Source: Artemisia argyi
Lineage: Eukaryota; Streptophyta; Magnoliopsida; Asterales; Asteraceae
Length of the DNA: 64,000 nt
Direction of reading: 5' to 3'
Assembly: GCA_030686995.1 (NCBI GenBank)
Contig: CM060709.1
Location: forward strand, 123,472,373 to 123,536,372
Shown here one piece after another: positions 35,152 through 46,380 of the stretch. The translations under genes were made by a program, and so were the position numbers. The notes beneath the pieces were generated by a model. It worked only from the letters and a program-made list of their open reading frames with translations, had not been told where the DNA came from and ran no database searches. Each line of letters begins with the position of its first letter. Position 1 is the stretch's first letter.

Positions 35152-36166
35152 GCGTATAGATGAGATAACTGGGTGCACGAAGTGGTTTGATTTCACCACA
35201 ATACAAGCTGAACACATAGGTGACCTTGATGTGGTGGAGGATTTAGCCGAACATGATCACATTGATCAAAAAGACCTAGGTTTTATGATCAATGATGATG
35301 AATCTCAAGAAACATATGCTGAATCTTTTGGGCAATTTGTATATAGCAGTCAGAATATAGAGGATGATCCTTATGATTCGGATATAGAAGTTGAGATGCC
35401 TAGAGAAGCACGTGAGATACTTGGGAAAATGTTAGGGTTAGATTATAATAAAATACATGTTGAGGATATAGGTGATCGTGACACAGGGAATGATGAAGTA
35501 AATAACATAAGCTCACTAAGTACCCCACAAGTCCTACCATCATTTGAGACACACATACCACTCGTGACTTACTCGGAAGAAGTAGAAGATACTATAGGAG
35601 CCCCGATAGAGGTAGAACCTTTGAACCAAACACAACTAGAGGATATAGGTTTAAATACTTATAATGATAACCTTACTCTTAGTTTTAGGGAAGTTCCTAG
35701 TTTTGACGAACCGGAGCCTCAACCAAAACCGTTACCTAATCTTCCATCTTTAGATGTGAATTTAGGAATTGAAAAAGGTCCCGATCTACCCATCAAACCA
35801 TATAGTCCGGGTAGTCTTGGGATAAAGGTAGTAGACTTTAAGCCTTGTAGAGAGGAAGCGGACACAGGAGTGGAAAATGACCTTACATGCTTACATCACC
35901 CATTTATGATTGATCGCAAGAAATATTTTGGGTTTAAACCGGGTTTACTAGGTCAAGATGGATCCCCAACTAGTAGTCTCTTGAAGTTGATAGAAAATGA
36001 TCCCTTTCTAGGAGAAAATCTTAATCCACCCATTAACCCGATTGAATTAGGTAAGGTTATGATGATAGGAGCACAACCCTTTGAGCATATTATTCATCCA
36101 CCACTCTTTCCTCACGTGGCATACTTCCACCGAGATGTGTGTATCGCTACTATCACCCGCACTTAA
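35138..36166 (+). CDS. Element E second ORF, acidic protein of unknown function
   Basis: 342 residues in the track frame; the first real codons continue the gag frame after a small shift. It is acidic throughout, with a Pro-rich centre (SFDEPEPQPKPLPNLPSLDV) and a C-terminal part HHPFMIDRKKYFGFKPGLLG and PPLFPHVAYFHRDVCIATIT. I remember the same PSFDxPEPQPxPLPN...KPGLLGQ layout in Anthemideae retrotransposon-linked proteins. It has no known catalytic motif and no counterpart in B or G. The function is unknown. The frame is intact, which is notable in a non-autonomous element. Confidence 0.6.
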   Translation: MFGDKRIDEITGCTKWFDFTTIQAEHIGDLDVVEDLAEHDHIDQKDLGFMINDDESQETYAESFGQFVYSSQNIEDDPYDSDIEVEMPREAREILGKMLGLDYNKIHVEDIGDRDTGNDEVNNISSLSTPQVLPSFETHIPLVTYSEEVEDTIGAPIEVEPLNQTQLEDIGLNTYNDNLTLSFREVPSFDEPEPQPKPLPNLPSLDVNLGIEKGPDLPIKPYSPGSLGIKVVDFKPCREEADTGVENDLTCLHHPFMIDRKKYFGFKPGLLGQDGSPTSSLLKLIENDPFLGENLNPPINPIELGKVMMIGAQPFEHIIHPPLFPHVAYFHRDVCIATITRT

Positions 36167-38677
36167 TCCTAAGTGTAGGGAAAACCTCATCTTTATCCGT
36201 GAAATAAGGGTAGAGTCAGGCTCGTGACTCGAACAAAAACAAGCGCTTATTGGGAGGCAACCCAAGATTTATTTGTTTGTTTGTTTGTTTGTTTATTTGA
36301 TTGTTGTTTGCTTCCGTATGCATGCTTTATTTTTATTGTTGGTAGATCATGTTTCAAACTAAAAAGTGAAAATACTTTATTTTGTTGTTTGGCCTAGTCT
36401 TAACTTCATCCAAAGGTATTTCGCAAAAGATAAGTGTAAGGGGAAACCCCAAATATGTTTTTAAGAAACAAAACCGATCATGATTCTTCACAATATTAAG
36501 TGAACATGTATATTCGTATTTGTTAGAGTCAAATGCTTGTATCGAGTCATAATGAAGTATTGCAGGATTTTCCAGGAAGTAGGACCAAGTTTTTCCAGAA
36601 ATTTTCTGGAAACTTAACATAAGAATTTCTGCAGGTCACTTCTGACGGCATCACGAGTTTACTCTTGACGGCGCCACGTGTAAAAATCTGGAAATTTTAC
36701 CAGTTTTGTTTTTCTAACGGAGTCTTAAAGTTTTTGTTGAATTATTAGTTTTATAATCTCCAGGAAATCTGCAAACATCATTCCACAAGCATTATATCTT
36801 ATTTTGTTTTCTAGGATTTATTAGCATATGTAGATTGCCATCGATTTTATGCGAGGTTGCCTTGTCTGTTTTCTCAGGATTTACAGGTTATGTATGACAA
36901 GAAGATGATTTATTTGTCTGGAAGGGAAGATTGTTCATTTTCTTGGAGGAAGATTTAACCTGGCCACCTTATTATCCATACCGAGCGAATCAGGGGAGTA
37001 TTTGATTTCATTCGTTTTACTTATTTCACTTTTACATTCTTTACTTGAACATTGGGGACAATGTTCATCCTAAGTGTAAGGGGAGGGTAAAATGATGATA
37101 CCTTACAGATACACTTTCGCTTGAGTTTGTTTGTTTGATGATAGATGTGTAATAAAACTATGAGAAATACTTGTTAGTGCAGTTTTAGCACCAAATTTAA
37201 AATTTTTTACAACATTTAGGAGTGAAACTTTAGCCATAGCAAGCGTCTCATGGATAGGAGATTGTATGACTAGCACATAACCGTATCATTCAGAAAAATT
37301 TTCCACCCAAATATGTGAGGTTCGCCTTTAGATTTGATAGGAAAAGCATTCACTATTAGTGCTTATGAGTGTACCGGTAGCATTTAGATTCTAGAACTTG
37401 CGTTAGTGATGCATCCCGAGACCGCTAGTGAGACTACATTCATGTAGTAGGATTTACTACATGATAAGAGGCATTAGGATCACCCTTGTGTTAAACCCAT
37501 ATCATAATTACTTGACCATTTAAGTCATATTACTTGGCTAGTTAAGTCAATTAATTTTTCCCACACCATTAGCGTTGTACTCATTTTTAGTACACGAAAC
37601 CCCTAGTACACCTCTCCGAGCCTATCTTTTTGTTTCTAACTTTAAGCATTTTACTTAAAGGAAGAATTTGTTACACCCCACTTAAATATACACCCAAATC
37701 GCCTTAGCCTTCCTTGTATGCACTCATCTTTAGTGCATTATTGTTATTTGTTAAACCCTAAGTTAATTATCTAATTTATTACATGGTTGCTAAGTCGAGT
37801 CACATCCTTGTACATATTGTTTTGGGACGATTGGGACTCATGGGTAAAGTACTTGTGTTATGGAGTAATGGGGAAGAACACCATTTTATTACCCCCATAT
37901 GTGCGTTAATCTTAAAAGTACTCCAACTGTTTTGATTTTCTTAATTCGAGTCATTAGATTAGTTTATCGTAAAGTATGTAAAAATTCAAGTGTAAGGGGA
38001 ATTTACATTCCCTATGATGTATTATTTTGGATGGTAGGGTAAGAGTGTATGAAAAAAAAAAAAAAAAAAAAAAATCGGAAAATCAAGAAAAAGAAAGAAA
38101 AAAATAGGAAAAGAAAAAGAGAAAAAACATAAGGACTACCATCCCGTTTCATTCTATGTTTGTTTTATGTTTTTATTATTTTTCATTTATTAGCTTAAGT
38201 CGAGTCTAGTCTTGTCTTAGCAATGCCATATTGTACATGTAATTAACCAAGATTATTAACTCGCCACCAGTAAAGACTGCCTATATCCAACAAAACCGTG
38301 TATTTCATATCCCTACACCTAACGTTACAACCCTTTAAAAGACCTCTTTGATAGTTTGTCCTAGGTGCTTACGCCATGTGGAGGAGGTTTGATCCTTTCC
38401 CAAGCCTATGGTAATCTATTTTGCTATGACAGGTAGTGAGAGATGTTTTCCATTTCCATAATGTGATATTACTTTATTACACCCGAGAGATGTGAGTATC
38501 TAAACACTATTTGTGAGGTGCTAGTGTATGACCTCCGTGCTTGTCTTTGGTCTTTAGTGGAACGATTATTTGTTGTAATTACTTTTATATTAGTGTTAAA
38601 TGACCCCTAACTTGTATTTTGATTAGAATAAAAGCGCATTTGCTTGAGGACAAGCAAATCTTAAGTATAAGGGTATA
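36167..38677 (+). other. Conserved non-coding 3' region of element E
   Basis: It holds aagcgcttattgggaggcaa at 36241, five purine tracts of the AAGTGTAAGGGGA type (36171, 36432, 37072, 37988, 38663), stem-loops GAACATTG/CAATGTTC (37047-37066) and TTTGCTTG/CAAGCAAA (38639-38658), a poly-A tract at 38048-38073, and a last tract next to the 3' LTR that should be the functional primer. It matches 4566-7000 and 58829-61275 in reverse. No ORF is present. Confidence 0.78.
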
Positions 38678-40099
38678 TGATGAGGCGAAAAATGAACCAC
38701 TTTTAGGGGGTCATTTAAGCCCGAAATTGAATTTATTTGATCAAATATTACCCTAAATCGTTCCTTTTGTGATTTTAGGTACTTTGGGAGAGAAATATGG
38801 AAAAGGAAGCAATTCGGACGTTTTTGGAGCATAAAAGTGAATAAAACGACAAAGACTTAATTTTCCATGTTGAGAACAGTACCTGACGGCGTCAAGAGGA
38901 AGACCCTGACGGCGTCAGGAGTAAAAGTGGTGACGACCCAGTGCAAACCTGACGGCGTCACAACAAGGGCGTCAAGAGTTAAATTTGTGACGGCCTGCAT
39001 AAGGAGACTACATGACGGCATCAGACCCAGATCTAGGCAGTCCGAGGAACTATTTGGCGGCGAGATGATGGCGTCAGACCTTTGTTCTTGACGCCGTCAC
39101 CTACTAAACTCTATATATAGTTTTCTATTTTTCATTCATTAGGGAGAAACTTGTGTGGAGATAATTAGGGCCGAACTTTGTAAACCCTAGCTCATATTTT
39201 ACAGTACTTTCAAGGGTTTTCACCCCTTGAATCCTTTCATGTGCTATTAAGATAAGTCTTCTCTTTAATTCAATCAATATGTCTATGTGTTGGTTGATTA
39301 TATCTTTTACTTGTCTTGATTTCAACATGCTAGGCTAGATTTATCTTGTGTTTGCTTAGATCTAATGAAACCTAGATGTTAATTATGCGTTGATTACTTG
39401 TTTATGGTTGTATTGGATGAATGATTTCAATGTTAGGCTTAAGAAAACTGGCAGATCTCCATTGTGTAACATGCTTGAACGTCTTAGGAAACATGAACCG
39501 ATGTGTACTAGGTTTTACTGGTTGTATTTAATGCATGAGTAAATTCTAATGATCCCATGTTAGGAGCTTCTTAGCCGGCTCGACATAGGAGTGAAGTAGG
39601 CACTCATAGGATTGGGGAAGTAAGTACACCACCCCATGAATGGTATTAAGGAATACAATCCGTCATCCACGCAACTATAACAAGTAATTAACGTGTAAAA
39701 GATATCTAGGGAGTAGTGAAATCTAAGTAAACACAATTCTCCCACATATTGCTCACAACTTTAGTATAATTTAGTTTTATTTTCATTTCTAGTATTTTAT
39801 TTTGATTGCATCTTAGTATTGGGTTAGTTGACTAGCAACTAATTCCGCCCAAATTCTTCAAACCCGAGATTTTAATTTGCTTTCTAAAAAAGTATAAAAA
39901 TACAAAAAGAATCATCCCTTATCTCTAGACCTAGTCTTTAGGTTTTCTAATCCTAGCGACACTATTCCTAGCTGAACGATCAATCCCCCGGTACTTGTCA
40001 TTATACTATACTACATCGATCAGGTACACTACCTGGTGGGGGTTGTAAGCTTCTCGAGATCCCTCGAGAGGTAAAGCCTGGTGCAATCCCTACGCATCA
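38678..40099 (+). repeat. 3' LTR of element E
   Basis: 1422 bases; promoter array and TATA at 38884-39120 as in the 5' LTR. The central part (about 38900-39840) shares at least six diagnostic bases with the 3' LTR of B and not with its own 5' partner. Confidence 0.94.
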
Positions 40100-40104
40100 G
40101 CGAA

Positions 40105-40935
40105 CAAGGAAAAAGCAAAAGTGCATCATATAAACCCAAAACCGTACCTAGTTCGGAAGCAAGGTTACATGTGTTGCACATGGACTTATGTGGCCCAATG
40201 AGAGTTGAAAGGATTAATGGGAAGAAGTATATTCTTGTTATTGTTGATGATTATTCAAGATATACTTGGGTAAAGTTTTTGAGGTCAAAAGACGAAGCAC
40301 CAGGTACCATCATCACCTTTCTAAAGCGTATCCAAGTTCTACTTCAAGCTCCAGTAAGGATTGTAAGATCAGATAATGGCACAGAATTTAAAAATCAGGA
40401 GTTAAGAACCTACTTTGAAGATGTTGGAATCACACACCAAACATCAGTTGTTAGAACTCCACATCAGAATGGGGTAGTTGAAAGAAGAAATCGAACTCTT
40501 TTGGAAGCTGCTCGCACAATGCTGATTTATTCTAGTGCACCACTATTCTTATGGGCTGATGTTGTTGCCACTGCTTGTTTCACTCAAAACCGATCCCTAG
40601 TACATCCAAGATTCAATAAAACCCCATATGAGCTAGTGAACAACCGTAAACCTGACATCTCTTACCTTCACGTGTTTGGCGCTTTGTGCTATCCGACGAA
40701 TGACAGAGAAGATCTAGGGAAGTTAAAAGCTACGGGTGATATTGGAATCTTCATTGGATATTCAAAAAACTCAAGGGCATTCAGGGTGTATAATAGACGA
40801 ACAAAAAGGATAATGGAGACGATGAATGTGAAGTTTGATGAGATTTCACAGATGGCTTCTGAGAGACTCGCTCTAGAACCTGTGCTTAATCCGATGGCTT
40901 CTAATCAAAATGGATTAGGACCCGCACCAAACTAG
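40105..40935 (+). pseudogene. Copia D integrase
   Basis: Continues directly from LCPSCE across insertion E. The DDE triad is intact: Asp in HMDLCGPM, Asp in IVRSDNGTEF, Glu in QNGVVERRNRT. DDYSRYTWVKFLRSK lies between and LHVFGALCYPTN and GIFIGYSKNSRAFRVYN follow. It ends at a TAG after GLGPAPN. An apparent start MQSLRISEQ comes from the end of E and is not real. The enzyme would insert element cDNA. The domain itself is well kept, but its polyprotein is broken on both sides. Confidence 0.93.
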
Positions 40936-41504
40936 CAGACTTCTGGACACATCAGTTCAGGACTCGTGCCTCAAGGAGCTCACTCAACAAACACGGACAA
41001 ACCTTCAGAACAAGAACTGGAAAAAATTTCTCCGAGTTAATGTTTGATGAATACTATGGTGGAACTTCGACAAATGCATCTCAAAAACATTCCGCTGCAC
41101 CCGCTTAAAACCATCAACCACCACCACCACCACAAGATGCATCTACAACAATCGAAGCTGAAGCACTAACTACCTCAACATCATCAACATCTACTCAAGA
41201 AACTCCAGTACTTGAATCTGTTCTACCAAGAGTTGATGAGCAAAATCAAAACACTAATTCTCAAGAAGAACCAACAAATAATTCAAATGATGTTGCGTTA
41301 GAAGATGAAGAAGTATTTGAAAACCTGTTTGCAACAAACTCTGCTGAATCTTCTTCAAGGTTACAAGAACCATATAACACACATTCATTAAACCCAAGGT
41401 ACCCTTCTACGTTTCAATGGATAAAAGACCATCCAATAGAACATGTTATTGGTGAACCTGCAAAGCCAGTTCAGACAAGGAGACAACTTGCCACCGATCT
41501 CGAA
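40936..41504 (+). pseudogene. Copia D integrase-RT linker
   Basis: Low-complexity linker (Ser/Thr/Gln/Pro-rich; [11 protein letters not shown]), stops near 40933 and 41106, then [16 protein letters not shown] and [10 protein letters not shown], a motif that regularly precedes copia RT. It is readable in one frame apart from the stops. Confidence 0.75.
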
Positions 41505-42461
41505 TTGTGCATTTACATTTGCTCAATCAGCCTCAAAGAACCCAAAAACATTCGGGAAGCAATGGCAGAAAACCCTTGGATAGAAGCAATGCAGGAGGAA
41601 ATTCTTCAATATCAGTTACATGATAGTTGGGAACTTGTTGAACGACCACTTGATATACGTGTTCATGATCTCAAGTGGTTATGGAAGAACAAACTGGATG
41701 AGGAAATGACTGTTATTCGCAACAGAGCTCGTCTCGTGGCTAAAGGTTATCTACAAGAACAAGGGATAGATTTTGAAGAATCATTCGCGCCTGTAGCTAG
41801 ACTTGAAGCAGTTTGGATTTTCTTAGCCTATGCAGCTCACAAAAACATCACAGTCTATCAGATGGACATTAAGACAGCTTTCTTGAATGGAACTTTGAAA
41901 GAAGAAGTGTATGTGAGTCAGCCAGAAGGATTCATTGACAAAGATCATCCAGACTACGTCTACAAGCTTAAGAAAGCCATTTTTGGTTTAAAACAAGCTC
42001 CAAGAGTGTGGTATGACGAACTATCATCTTTCTTGCTCAAAAACAATTTCACCAAAGGAACAGTTGATGACACCTTGTTTATCAAAAAATTTAAAGATGA
42101 CATTTTGATTGTTCAGATTTACGTGGACGACATTATCTTTAGGTCCACTAATCCGAATCATTCAAAACATTTTGAAAATCTCATGAAAAGCAAATTTGAA
42201 ATGTCCATGATGGGGGAACTAAAATTCTTTCTTGGTTTACAAATACATGAATCCCCTCATGGTATTTTTATCAATCAAGCTAAATATACAATAGAGATTT
42301 TGAACAAACATAGATTGGAAAACTGTGATTCTGTTGGTACACCAATGGTCACTTCACCAAAAATAGGTGCTGATTTTTTTGGGAAAACCATCGATCCGAA
42401 GAAGTATCGGAGCATGATCGGTTCTCTGATGTACCTAACTACTAGTCGACCCGATATTTAA
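41505..42461 (+). pseudogene. Copia D reverse transcriptase
   Basis: From [74 protein letters not shown] and the catalytic IYVDDIIF, then [20 protein letters not shown]. It stops at TAA after SRPDI (42459-42461), and the same frame continues FVVCLLARFQ. RT copies element RNA to DNA. The core motifs are intact up to the stop. Confidence 0.94.
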
Positions 42462-43097
42462 TTTGTTGTTTGTTTGTTAGCACGGTTTCAGGTAAAGCCT
42501 ACCGAACTTCACCTCAAAGAGGTTAAACGGATCTTTCGGTACATACGAAGCACCATTAACATGGGACTTTGGTATCCGAAGGATTCGAGGTTTAGTCTAA
42601 CACCATTTTCAGATGCCGAGCATGCCGGTGATCAAGTTACAGCAAAGAGTACATCAGGTGGAGCACAATTTTTGGGTGAAAAGCTAGTAAGCTGGTCGTC
42701 AAAGAAATAGGATTGTACTGCGCTATCAACCGCCGAAGCCGAGTATGTGTCTCTATCTGCATGTTGTGCCCAAGTTCTTTGGATGCGGACACAGCTCACA
42801 GATTATGGCTTTACTTTTGACAGAATACCTATGTATTATGACTCAAAAAGTTCCATAGCCATCTCGTGCAATCCCGTACAACACTCAAAGATGAAGCATA
42901 TCAAAGTCCGCTACCATTTCGTCAAAGAACACGTGGAAGAGGGTACTGTTGAATTATTTTTCGTTAAGACTGATTACCAACTCGCCGATCTATTCACTAA
43001 AGCCCTTCCAAAAGAACGGTTTGCCTATTTAGTTCGACGAATTGGCATGCGAAGCCTAACTCCTGAGGAGCTAGAACGTCTTCTCGAATCTTCTTGA
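42462..43097 (+). pseudogene. Copia D RNase H
   Basis: LKEVKRIFRYIRSTINMGLW, FSDAEHAGDQVTAKSTSGGA, then SWSSKK and a TAG (42708-42710) where Gln is usual, then STAEAEYVSLSACCAQVLWM, YYDSKSSIAISCNPVQHSKM, KHIKVRYHF and the end LADLFTKALPKERF, finishing ELERLLESS. It follows RT directly. The TAG is consistent with CAG changed to TAG. Confidence 0.92.
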
Positions 43098-45633
43098 AAA
43101 CTGTTTTCAAAATTGCTTCACTGTAAATATTTTTGAAAAAACAAAATACAAAATTTGAAAAACCAACAAAAACAAAATACAAAAATCGAAAATTTTCAAA
43201 AAATTCAAAAACAATATAAAATCAAAAAATACAAAAATATTCTTCTCACGATATGTCTCTCGTATAAATCAATATTCTGTACGGACATGTACAGATACTT
43301 GAACGGGAGTTCTTTAAATGTTTTTTTTCTAAAACATGTCGTTTCTCAAAAAATTTCTTCACAATGGCTTTCGTATACTTCAGTACGAAACTCGGACTTA
43401 AATGATGACTTCTGATTATTTTCAAATGAAGGACTCGTACGTTCAATGATGAAATCTTTTTCAAAAAGTTCGAGTCTAAACAAACGAAAAAGACTTCAAA
43501 CAAAAACTCGTTTTCAAAATAAAATTCTTGAGCACTTTTTCAAGATTGTTCAAAAGATTTCTCAAAATCTCTCAAAATTAGGGCTCAAGATAACTCCCTC
43601 TAAACCCTTAAGTGATTTTAAAATGAGCTATCATTAAGGGGGAGTACACAAACAAAAATGTTCCGAATTCATGCAGAAACAAATCTGTCCTTTTCTCCAA
43701 AAGCTTTTTCTTAACCAGTTGATATAAAAAATATCACGATATGCTATTTTCGAGGGGGAGAAGACATGATTAAAATGTGATCAAAATTTGTAAAGATTGT
43801 GGCAGAATCTCAAAAGAGCTAGACTTAGAAAGTACCAATGAATTGACGAAGCTTAAAATGTCATTAATCGAAAAGACTTGTCCTGGACGGGTAATAATTT
43901 CAAGCTAGTTTAACTAGTGATGTAAGCGTGTCTCGAATAGGACTTGTCTGAGTAGAGTGTACCGTATAGAGAGACCTTCTTTGGACTTGACCAGGATAGG
44001 TAATAATTTCAAGCTAGTCTAACTAGTGATGTAAGCGTGTCTCGAATCGGTCATGTTCACTTAAAGTGGATCAATTCAAAAAAGTGCAAACTCCTCACAC
44101 ATGTGCAAATTTCTTAAAAATCCATGAGCACATGTGAAGGGGGAGTCCTTCAAAAGTCGTAAAACTCTCAAAGTGATAACAACAATGTGTTTTATTATCA
44201 TAAACACTTTGAGAGATTTTCATAAATGGTTTCATGGCAATTATAGGATAGTCATGAAGTTATAAGGTGACTAAGGTTAGGAAAAACCGTCCTATGATCC
44301 GTCAGAGCCGGAGGGATCTACCAAAGGACAAATCCAATAGATTAGAATTAGAAGTCCTTAGGTATGATTGAAAAAAGGAGAAAATGAGAAAGGAGAAAAT
44401 GAGAAAGGAGAAAGAAGGGGTTGAAGAATTAAAAAGAAAAGTTATGAAAAAGGGTGAAAAGAAATAGCCCTCCATATGTTCAACCTTAGGGCAGACACCT
44501 GGTTCAATTCGTATGCTTCTGGTTGTTACTAAGGTGACACCGGTATTGAAGACAAAGACGTCATGGACCCAGTGATGCACTGCACTAAACCTTCTTAACC
44601 ACTCAAGTTCTCTTAAAAGAGCTTGTTTCATTCTCACGGGGAACCGGTGTAATCTATCGACCTGTCTCTTAGAGATGGTTGATATTGAAGCAGGAGACCT
44701 CTCCCTAATCTCCGCATAGGAAACCATATGTGCACTTATCGAGTCTAGAGCCCCGAGATTCATCAAAAGTCTCATAGGAACACATGGTATTTCTACACTG
44801 GTTATTCATCATTAAGGACGCCAGATGTAAACTTAAGAGTCCTACGTAGATCTTAGCAATATGCCAGAACATTTATGAGAAGATTCACATTAGTGATTCT
44901 CAATGATTGAATGGAAATTCCTGCCAGGGTCAACATCAAGCAGCCCTGACAGCAGGTCACTTCGGTAATTCTTTATGGGTTACGCTTAGTGTTCGCGGTG
45001 GTTCCATAGCGATCTACAGTCATGGAGTGATCCCCAGTGACTCACCCAGTCATTGAGCTACTAAGTAGGTCTTGTAAGCTCCCTCTGGAGTATCTGACAT
45101 GGGAATGGCCTTGGTAAGGGTTAGAAGGAGTCTTCACACTATGCTGTTGACGATCTCTAATTCAAACCTGTAAGTACCGGTTGTTTATTGCTAACTGTTT
45201 ACCTGCAGCTATACATCATCTCCATGGCGATAGATTCCGCATGCTCATACTTACATCTGGAAGTTAAAGAAAGCTCCCTCAAAGATCTATACAACACAAC
45301 GTTCAAAGAAAGATTCTACGCCAAAAAGAAGAATCTACAAAGTATAAAGTCTAAAGATCAAAGTGAAAGAAAGGGAACTACGTGCATATGAATATCAAAG
45401 TCCAAAGATGTATGAGCATGTTGGAATGGCAGACAACCACCACAGACACAGAAGTGACAAAAGGCAGATTGCTCCACATCACAAAAGAACAAAGAATGAT
45501 GAAAAGTCAATCATCAAAGATCACATAGCATGAAGGAACAAAGACTAACGACTATTCTACTACGACACACAATGGTCAACAACAAAGAACAAAGAAGACC
45601 TAATCACGTGGAGCATCATTCGAATGACCACCC
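43098..45633 (+). other. Long post-pol region of copia D
   Basis: 2.5 kb between pol and the 3' LTR with no sense-strand gene. It contains three internal purine tracts like polypurine primers (aaggggga at 43636, cgagggggag at 43751, gaagggggag at 44137), a duplicated segment ttcaagctagtytaactagt at about 43897 and 43999, and an antisense ORF (next entry). Confidence 0.7.
44302..44775 (-). CDS. Antisense ORF in the copia D 3' region, function unknown
   Basis: 157 residues from MRLLMNLGALDSISAHMVSY. The first 105 residues look protein-like, rich in Arg and balanced (RQVDRLHRFPVRMKQALLRE, LRRFSAVHHWVHDVF). The last 50 come from A/G-rich sense DNA and read Phe/Ser-rich (SFLIFSFLIFSFF), so the real end is uncertain. 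It runs opposite to gag-pol. Antisense ORFs are known in some plant LTR elements. It may instead be chance or a captured fragment. Confidence 0.35.
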   Translation of the reverse strand: MRLLMNLGALDSISAHMVSYAEIRERSPASISTISKRQVDRLHRFPVRMKQALLRELEWLRRFSAVHHWVHDVFVFNTGVTLVTTRSIRIEPGVCPKVEHMEGYFFSPFFITFLFNSSTPSFSFLIFSFLIFSFFQSYLRTSNSNLLDLSFGRSLRL

Positions 45634-45635
45634 CT

Positions 45636-45647
45636 TAGGGGGGAGAT
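45636..45647 (+). other. Polypurine tract of copia D
   Basis: ttaggggggagat immediately before the 3' LTR start TGTTAGC, the expected plus-strand primer site. Confidence 0.85.
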
Positions 45648-46072
45648 TGTTAGCATTAAAAATTATATTAGAAAGTGATGGTCATTCTCATTTATTGTAA
45701 CGTTGTAATGTGTCGTAGTTTTTGTTATTAGAATAGTAAATGGGCGTTTGGATTGGCCTAAGCTAATAGGTTAGAAGTTATGTTTAAGCTAGTCCATTTA
45801 TATGTGATGTAAACCAAGTCCAATCCAAAAATAAACAAAGCCCATCTAAGCCCATTAGGGCATCTCATGTTATTACTATATAAACACCTCAAATGAGTCA
45901 TTTGAGGTGTGTGCTTGTGTGTTTATTGTGGGTGTTTTATTAATAAAAGTTCTCTTCATCTTTATCTCTATTTCTCTAATATTAACGCCACACATATATA
46001 ACATCAAGTCACCATCTTTACTTCATCTTGTGCCTATATTTGTGTTAAAGTTGATAGATTTATAGTCCTACA
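45648..46072 (+). repeat. 3' LTR of copia D
   Basis: 425 bases, TGTTAGC...CCTACA, with TATA ctatataaac near 45877. Few differences from the 5' LTR. Confidence 0.94.
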
Positions 46073-46077
46073 CACTT

Positions 46078-46377
46078 TTCAATTGTGTGACATATATTTG
46101 TCACATATGTATATATATAGTGTGACTATTGTTTCGAGCTGATTTGTATCTGTCACACGTCCCGAATTAAAAGTGACTAAATAATCCAATATTTTTCCCA
46201 GTTACCTCTAGTCAAATAAATATTCAAATGTGTGACAATAGAATTCCAAAATGGCCACACAAGTCGAATCAAGTGTTGCTGTTTATTTTATTCTGGTACA
46301 TTTAGTCACGTATAAATGTTACAGTGTGACATTTCAAAATCGACCATGCCTGACCAATAGAACTTTTTGTACTAGTG
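46078..46377. repeat. Right subterminal repeats (part 2) and right terminal repeat of CACTA C
   Basis: The same gtgtgac and agtcac words resume after copia D. The terminal repeat is 46351-46377, inverted to 15062-15088. The 79-codon ORF over it (46251-46490) is spurious and crosses the transposon end. Confidence 0.84.
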
Positions 46378-46380
46378 ATG

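Larger units (their letters stand above)
33168..40099 (+). mobile_element. Element E: non-autonomous LTR retrotransposon, same family as B and G
   Basis: Two 1422-base LTRs (TGATGAGG...CATCA) are flanked by gcgaa (33163-33167 and 40100-40104), inserted in the copia D pol gene. The interior (34590-38677) has a clean tRNA-Asp type primer site, a gag shortened by deletion, one further ORF, then 2.5 kb of conserved non-coding DNA. There is no RT or integrase. It is the youngest of the chain A > C > D > E by position. Confidence 0.94.
26863..46072 (+). mobile_element. Element D: Ty1-copia LTR retrotransposon, broken, carrying E inside its pol gene
   Basis: LTRs of 423 and 425 bases (TGTTAGC...CCTACA) are flanked by cactt on both sides (26858-26862 and 46073-46077). 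The order is gag, protease, integrase, RT, RNase H, which defines copia. The very long coiled-coil extension after gag and the long region after pol recall the SIRE/Maximus group, but the short LTRs do not, so I leave the lineage open. It has several stops and frameshifts and insertion E. It lies in CACTA C. Confidence 0.93.
15062..46377. mobile_element. Element C: CACTA (EnSpm-type) DNA transposon, non-autonomous, with D and H inside
   Basis: The ends are CACTGGTACAAAAAGTTGTA at 15062 and, inverted, CACTAGTACAAAAAGTTCTA ending at 46377; 25 of the first 27 bases agree. The 3-base target duplication atg flanks it (15059-15061 and 46378-46380). Both ends carry dense subterminal motifs (TGTGAC/GTCACA), the expected arrangement for CACTA elements, whose TnpA-type protein binds such repeats. 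Without D it would be about 12.1 kb. I found no transposase, only captured gene pieces and repeats. It sits in element A. Confidence 0.87.

Noticed and set aside
40081..40110. MQSLRISEQ as the start of copia integrase
   Set aside because: It comes from the end of the E LTR. The true frame continues from 33162.
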